This document shows positions 39,905 through 43,358 of a DNA stretch of 43,358 nt, in pieces. The position numbers were made by a program, and so were the translations under genes. This stretch comes from an uncultured Anaerococcus sp. (lineage in GTDB: Bacteria; Bacillota; Clostridia; Tissierellales; Peptoniphilaceae), in the NCBI RefSeq assembly GCF_937934665.1, contig NZ_CALGYW010000042.1:1-43358 (forward strand), read 5' to 3'. A model generated the notes under the pieces. That model did no database searches. It saw only the letters and a program-made list of their open reading frames with translations, and had not been told where the DNA came from. Numbering within the stretch: the first letter of the stretch is position 1; every line of letters begins with the position of its first letter.

Positions 39905-42433
39905 ATGAAGATTATAAAAAGAGACGGGTCAAAGGTTAACTTTGAATTAGAAAAAATAAAGAGGGCGATATTTAAGGCCTTTAAGTCAGTTGATTCTACG
40001 ATAACTGATGAAAAACTTGAATATATTGCCCAAAAAATTGTAAAAACTATAGAAGAAAAATTCCCAGCTGACCACACAGTGACAGTTGAGGAAGTACAAG
40101 ACTTGGTAGAGCTAAACCTAATCGACGAAAACTATTATAAGGAAGTTAAGTCCTTTATCCTCTACCGTGCCAAGCACAACATGGATAGGAAGGTAATATC
40201 AGACTTTGAAAATTACGTAGATGATAAGGACCTAATGGAGATAATTTCCAAGGTGCAAAGAGAATTTGATAGCCAAAGATATCCTATAGAGTCCTTGTAT
40301 TTCAAATTTGAATCTTTCACCAAGCCAGAAATGAATGACAAGGAAGTTTTAGATGCAGTAATCCGTGCAGCAAGCGAGCTAACAAGCAAGGAAGCCCCTG
40401 ATCGGGAAATAATTGCTGCGAGATTTCTAGCCTACAAGATAAATCTAGAGATAAGAGAAGAAGAAGAACGCTACGACATCTATGATTTCAAATCAAAGAT
40501 TAAATTTTTAACAGAAAAAGAACTTTACGGATCCTATATCCTAGAAAATTATTCGTCAGAAGATATAGACGAATTAGAAAAATACCTAGACTACACAAGA
40601 GATGACATCTTTACCTATTCAGGTCTAGACCTATTAAGGAAAAGATACCTTATAACAAATTACGACGGACGTATCTTAGAAAGAGTCCAAGAAATGTTTA
40701 TGGGTATAGCCATGCATCTTGCTATTCCAGAAAAAGATAGGGTAGCCTTTGCCAAAAGACTTTATGATATATTGTCAACACTTAAGGCAACTATGGCAAC
40801 CCCAACTATGACCAATGCCAGAAAGCCATTTAACCAGCTTTCCTCATGTTTTATAGAGACAGTTCCAGATACCCTAAAGGGCATTTACAGGTCTGTGACA
40901 AATTTTGCTGAAGTAAGTAAACACGGCGGCGGCATGGGTATGTACTTTGGCAAGGTAAGGGCTAATGGCTCTGATATCCGTGGTTTTGAGGGAGTAGCAG
41001 GTGGAGTTATCCGCTGGATAAGACTTGCCAATGACACAGCAGTAGCAGTTGACCAACTAGGTGTTCGCCAGGGAGCAGTAGCAGTTTATCTTGATATTTG
41101 GCATAAGGATATGCCAGAATTTTTGGGCCTTAGGACCAACAACGGTGATGACAGGATGAAGGCCCACGATGTCTTCCCAGGAGTATGCGTACCAGATCTT
41201 TTCTGGAAAGAAGTAAGGGACAACATGGAAGGCGACTGGCACATGTTCGACCCACATGAGGTAGAGAAAAAATATGGCAAGGCCATAGAAGATACCTACG
41301 GGGAAGAATTTGAAGAATTTTACAAAAAATTAGTCAATGATAAAGACATATCCAGAAGGGTCATGCCAATAAAGGACATGGTAAGGCTATTAATTAAGTC
41401 TTGGTCAGAAACAGGCACACCTTTTATCTTTAACAGAGACCTAGTAAATAAGGCCAATCCAAATAAGCATAAGGGAATAATCTACTCATCAAACCTATGT
41501 ACAGAGATAGCTCAAAATATGAGCCCATCAGAAACCATATCTACAGAAATAGTCACAGAAGATGGGGATACAGTAATAGTAAACAAAACCAAACCAGGTG
41601 ACTTTGTAGAATGTAACCTAGCAAGCCTAACACTAGGCAAGCTTGATGTAAACAACGAAAAAGAGTTAGAAGAAACTGTAAGAACAGTGGTAAGGGCCCT
41701 TGATAATGTAATAGACCTAAACTACTACCCAACCCCATATGCGGAAGTAACCAACAAAAAATATAGGGCCATAGGACTTGGAACTAGCGGCTACCACCAC
41801 ATGCTAGTTAAAAACGACATAAGATGGTCAGACGAAGAATCCCACGCCAAACTTGTAGACAGGGTTTATGAAGATATAAACTACTATGCTATAAAGGAAA
41901 GTGTAGAAATCGCCAAAGACAAAGGCAGCTACCAAGTCTTTGAAGGAAGTGACTGGCAAAACGGTAACTACTTCACAGATAGAGACTATACATCTGAAAG
42001 ATGGGAAAAACTTGCTGCAGATGTTAAAGAATACGGCCTAAGAAACGGCTACCTAATGGCAATTGCCCCAACAGGATCAACATCAATAATCTCCGGCACT
42101 TCAGCAGGAGTAGACCCAATCATGAGCCGCTACTTCTTAGAAGAAAAGAAAGGCGCCATAGTACCAAGAGTAGCACCAGGACTCACAACAAAAACCTTCT
42201 GGCTCTACGAAAATGCCCACGATATAGACCAAAATATCTCAATGAGAATGGCAGGAGTAAGGCAACGTCACCTTGACCAAGCCCAATCAGTAAATATCTA
42301 TATCACAACAGAATACACCATGAGACAGATATTAAATGTTTACCTAACAGCTTGGGAAAGTGGAGTAAAGAGCATTTACTACGTAAGAGGAAAATCACTA
42401 GAAGTGGAAGAGTGTGATACTTGCTCCGCATAG
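39905..42433 (+). CDS. nrdA: Class I ribonucleoside-diphosphate reductase alpha subunit
   Basis: An 842-residue large subunit that reduces ribonucleotides. One ATP-cone is at the N terminus (KIIKRDGSKVNFELEKIKRA, residues 2-21). The catalytic core has the Cys in NQLSSCFIETVPD, the N-x-C-x-E loop SSNLCTEIAQN, and the second redox Cys in VECNLASLTLG. The radical-transfer tyrosine pair is in SIYYVRGKSLE, and the C-terminal redox cysteines are in ECDTCSA. All signatures fit class I and an intact enzyme. No beta subunit (nrdB) lies downstream; a terminator and a structured element follow instead. GGATGGAGAG precedes the ATG. Confidence 0.94.
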   Translation: MKIIKRDGSKVNFELEKIKRAIFKAFKSVDSTITDEKLEYIAQKIVKTIEEKFPADHTVTVEEVQDLVELNLIDENYYKEVKSFILYRAKHNMDRKVISDFENYVDDKDLMEIISKVQREFDSQRYPIESLYFKFESFTKPEMNDKEVLDAVIRAASELTSKEAPDREIIAARFLAYKINLEIREEEERYDIYDFKSKIKFLTEKELYGSYILENYSSEDIDELEKYLDYTRDDIFTYSGLDLLRKRYLITNYDGRILERVQEMFMGIAMHLAIPEKDRVAFAKRLYDILSTLKATMATPTMTNARKPFNQLSSCFIETVPDTLKGIYRSVTNFAEVSKHGGGMGMYFGKVRANGSDIRGFEGVAGGVIRWIRLANDTAVAVDQLGVRQGAVAVYLDIWHKDMPEFLGLRTNNGDDRMKAHDVFPGVCVPDLFWKEVRDNMEGDWHMFDPHEVEKKYGKAIEDTYGEEFEEFYKKLVNDKDISRRVMPIKDMVRLLIKSWSETGTPFIFNRDLVNKANPNKHKGIIYSSNLCTEIAQNMSPSETISTEIVTEDGDTVIVNKTKPGDFVECNLASLTLGKLDVNNEKELEETVRTVVRALDNVIDLNYYPTPYAEVTNKKYRAIGLGTSGYHHMLVKNDIRWSDEESHAKLVDRVYEDINYYAIKESVEIAKDKGSYQVFEGSDWQNGNYFTDRDYTSERWEKLAADVKEYGLRNGYLMAIAPTGSTSIISGTSAGVDPIMSRYFLEEKKGAIVPRVAPGLTTKTFWLYENAHDIDQNISMRMAGVRQRHLDQAQSVNIYITTEYTMRQILNVYLTAWESGVKSIYYVRGKSLEVEECDTCSA

Positions 42434-42458
42434 GATTTATACAATATAAATATTTTTT

Positions 42459-42480
42459 AGGAGGCGAAAGCCTCCTTTTC
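42459..42480 (+). terminator. Terminator after nrdA
   Basis: Perfect stem AGGAGGC/GCCTCCT with a GAAA loop (42459-42476) followed by TTTTC. Confidence 0.9.
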
Positions 42481-42573
42481 TTTCTATCTAAATTTATATT
42501 TATCTTTTATAGAATTATTCTATTAACTATTTTTCTTCGTAATGTTGTAAATTAGACTTTTATTCTACTTACA

Positions 42574-43319
42574 ATTGAATCTTCGTTCAAAGGGGAGGCC
42601 CTAGGGGGCGGCAGATGCCCCCTCACCCGCCTCCCCTTAAACCCCTCTCGGCTACACCCCCGACTGCTCCTTAGCGGAGTGCGGATAAGGTTGCTTGCTT
42701 GCAGCAAGCTTTTATTGGTAGAGGTGATAGCCTTGTTTAAGTTAACTGTTAGACTCACAGACTTCTAATCTTCGGTCACCTAAAAATCGCAAACTCGGCT
42801 AAAGCCTCAAACAGTGCGATTTTCTTAACGATGACCTTGATTAGAAATCATCATCAGGTAGATAAGAGAATTAGTCTCGGGGTATAAGTATTACTAGGCT
42901 CGTTTGGCTTTACCAAACATTGCTTGATGACGATAACTTAAGACCTAGTATTTTTGAAATTCAGTTGGCGTATAAAAATTTGATTGTTTGAGCGATAGCG
43001 AGTTATCAAATTTTAGCCGACTGAATTTCAAAAAAGTATGAATTTTAACCATCTTAAACGAGGGCTCCTCTATATCAATGGTTTGCCGATAGGCAAACAC
43101 CTTATCCCCCGAGAGGACTTAAACATCCCTTGATTTGGGATGTTTAAGAGGAAAACTTAGTGCGAGAGCACGGAAGAGTTTGCGAAGCAAACGGGTTTTC
43201 CTACGCCGGAGTGCTTGAATACCACAGGTTTATATCAAATTCGAACTACGGGAACGTGCGACGCTCTCGGCCGCTAGGCAAATTGTTCCCTAGGGTTTCC
43301 CCTTTGACGAAGATTCAAT
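42574..43319. other. Structured non-coding element with terminal inverted repeats
   Basis: About 746 bases with no convincing gene. The ends are inverted repeats (42574-42606 against 43288-43319) differing by two bases and one indel. Inside are successive hairpins: 42590-42638, 42770-42850 (nested, with AAAATCGCA/TGCGATTTT), 42892-42950, 42955-43030 (two long stems), 43080-43098, 43118-43148 (perfect 12 bp) and a three-way junction at 43149-43202 with a GAGA tetraloop. GC is uneven, with a GC-rich left end. No clear target-site duplication is seen. Either a large structured RNA whose ends pair, or a non-autonomous transposable element. The flanks 42481-42573 and 43320-43358 show nothing else. 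Confidence 0.6.
43149..43202. ncRNA. Possible three-way junction RNA domain
   Basis: AGGAAAAC (43149-43156) pairs with GTTTTCCT (43195-43202). It encloses GTGC-GAGA-GCAC (43160-43171) and GTTTGC-GAA-GCAAAC (43178-43192). The GNRA tetraloop on one arm and multi-branch form suggest folding as RNA on the plus strand. Part of the larger element. Confidence 0.4.
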
Positions 43320-43358
43320 AGTTTATAGAAAAATCATATATATTACCAAATTACGACG

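Noticed and set aside
42552..42758. 68-residue minus-strand frame at the left end of the structured element
   Set aside because: Arg/Pro/Ser-rich translation of GC-rich hairpins, with no ribosome binding site; judged non-coding.
42574..43319. CRISPR array or group II intron
   Set aside because: No regularly spaced direct repeats, and no domain V or reverse transcriptase signature could be seen.
1..43358. tRNA or rRNA genes
   Set aside because: I found no cloverleaf with a T-arm GTTCRA motif at a sensible distance and no rRNA-like stretches.

Overview
The window spans a chromosomal replication origin of a low-GC Gram-positive anaerobe. Gene order (rpmH-rnpA-yidD-yidC-jag to the right of dnaA; dnaN-yaaA-recF-gyrB-gyrA to the left), AT-rich coding, AGGAGG-type ribosome binding sites and protein character fit Firmicutes/Tissierellia. 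My best guess is a Peptoniphilaceae member such as Anaerococcus; the genus is inference. Genes run away from the origin on both arms, so the core genes lie on the leading strands.

Left arm (1-8437, minus strand): dnaN, yaaA, recF, gyrB and gyrA, then a three-gene partner-switch cassette (rsbV-like STAS protein, a short rsbW-like protein, a SigB/SigF-type sigma factor) whose first gene overlaps the end of gyrA, then a small membrane protein and a terminator. Origin (8438-10751): dnaA flanked by two non-coding regions. The upstream one has many TTATCCACA boxes in both orientations; the downstream one has DnaA boxes followed by a GC-rich patch and six DnaA-trio triplets just before dnaN.

Right arm (10690-13192): rpmH, rnpA, yidD, yidC and jag behind a near-perfect promoter. 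An accessory block at 13193-18393 sits between jag and mnmE: a DpnII-type (GATC) restriction-modification set with an unusual second methyltransferase, an MgtC-family protein and a Na/Pi-cotransporter-like protein. The core order then resumes: mnmE, mnmG, rsmG, a CPBP protease, cinA, parA, parB, a cyclodeaminase-like gene, a DUF4446 gene and pta. Four parS-like palindromes are scattered through 20.4-24.4 kb. Next come a DUF1538 membrane protein paired with a tandem PII-like protein, thioredoxin with a reductase that appears to lack an NADPH site, and a MarR regulator coupled to ftsH.

Far right (34.6-43.4 kb): a DUF4177 gene, a lar operon for nickel-pincer cofactor synthesis (larE-larB-larC, with larC split at an A9 run that looks like a frameshift site), sppA, an RDD membrane protein and a class I ribonucleotide reductase large subunit without an adjacent small subunit. 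The window ends in about 750 bases of apparently non-coding DNA bounded by roughly 32-base inverted repeats and filled with successive hairpins, including a three-way junction. It could be a large structured RNA or a non-autonomous mobile element.

The observations most worth following are: the structured element at 42574-43319; a shared FIDL-type short motif in the disordered parts of ParA, ParB and FtsH, together with a second motif shared by ParA and ParB; the larC frameshift; the apparently pyridine-nucleotide-independent thioredoxin reductase; and the degenerate RsbW. All identifications come from reading motifs; no database search was run.
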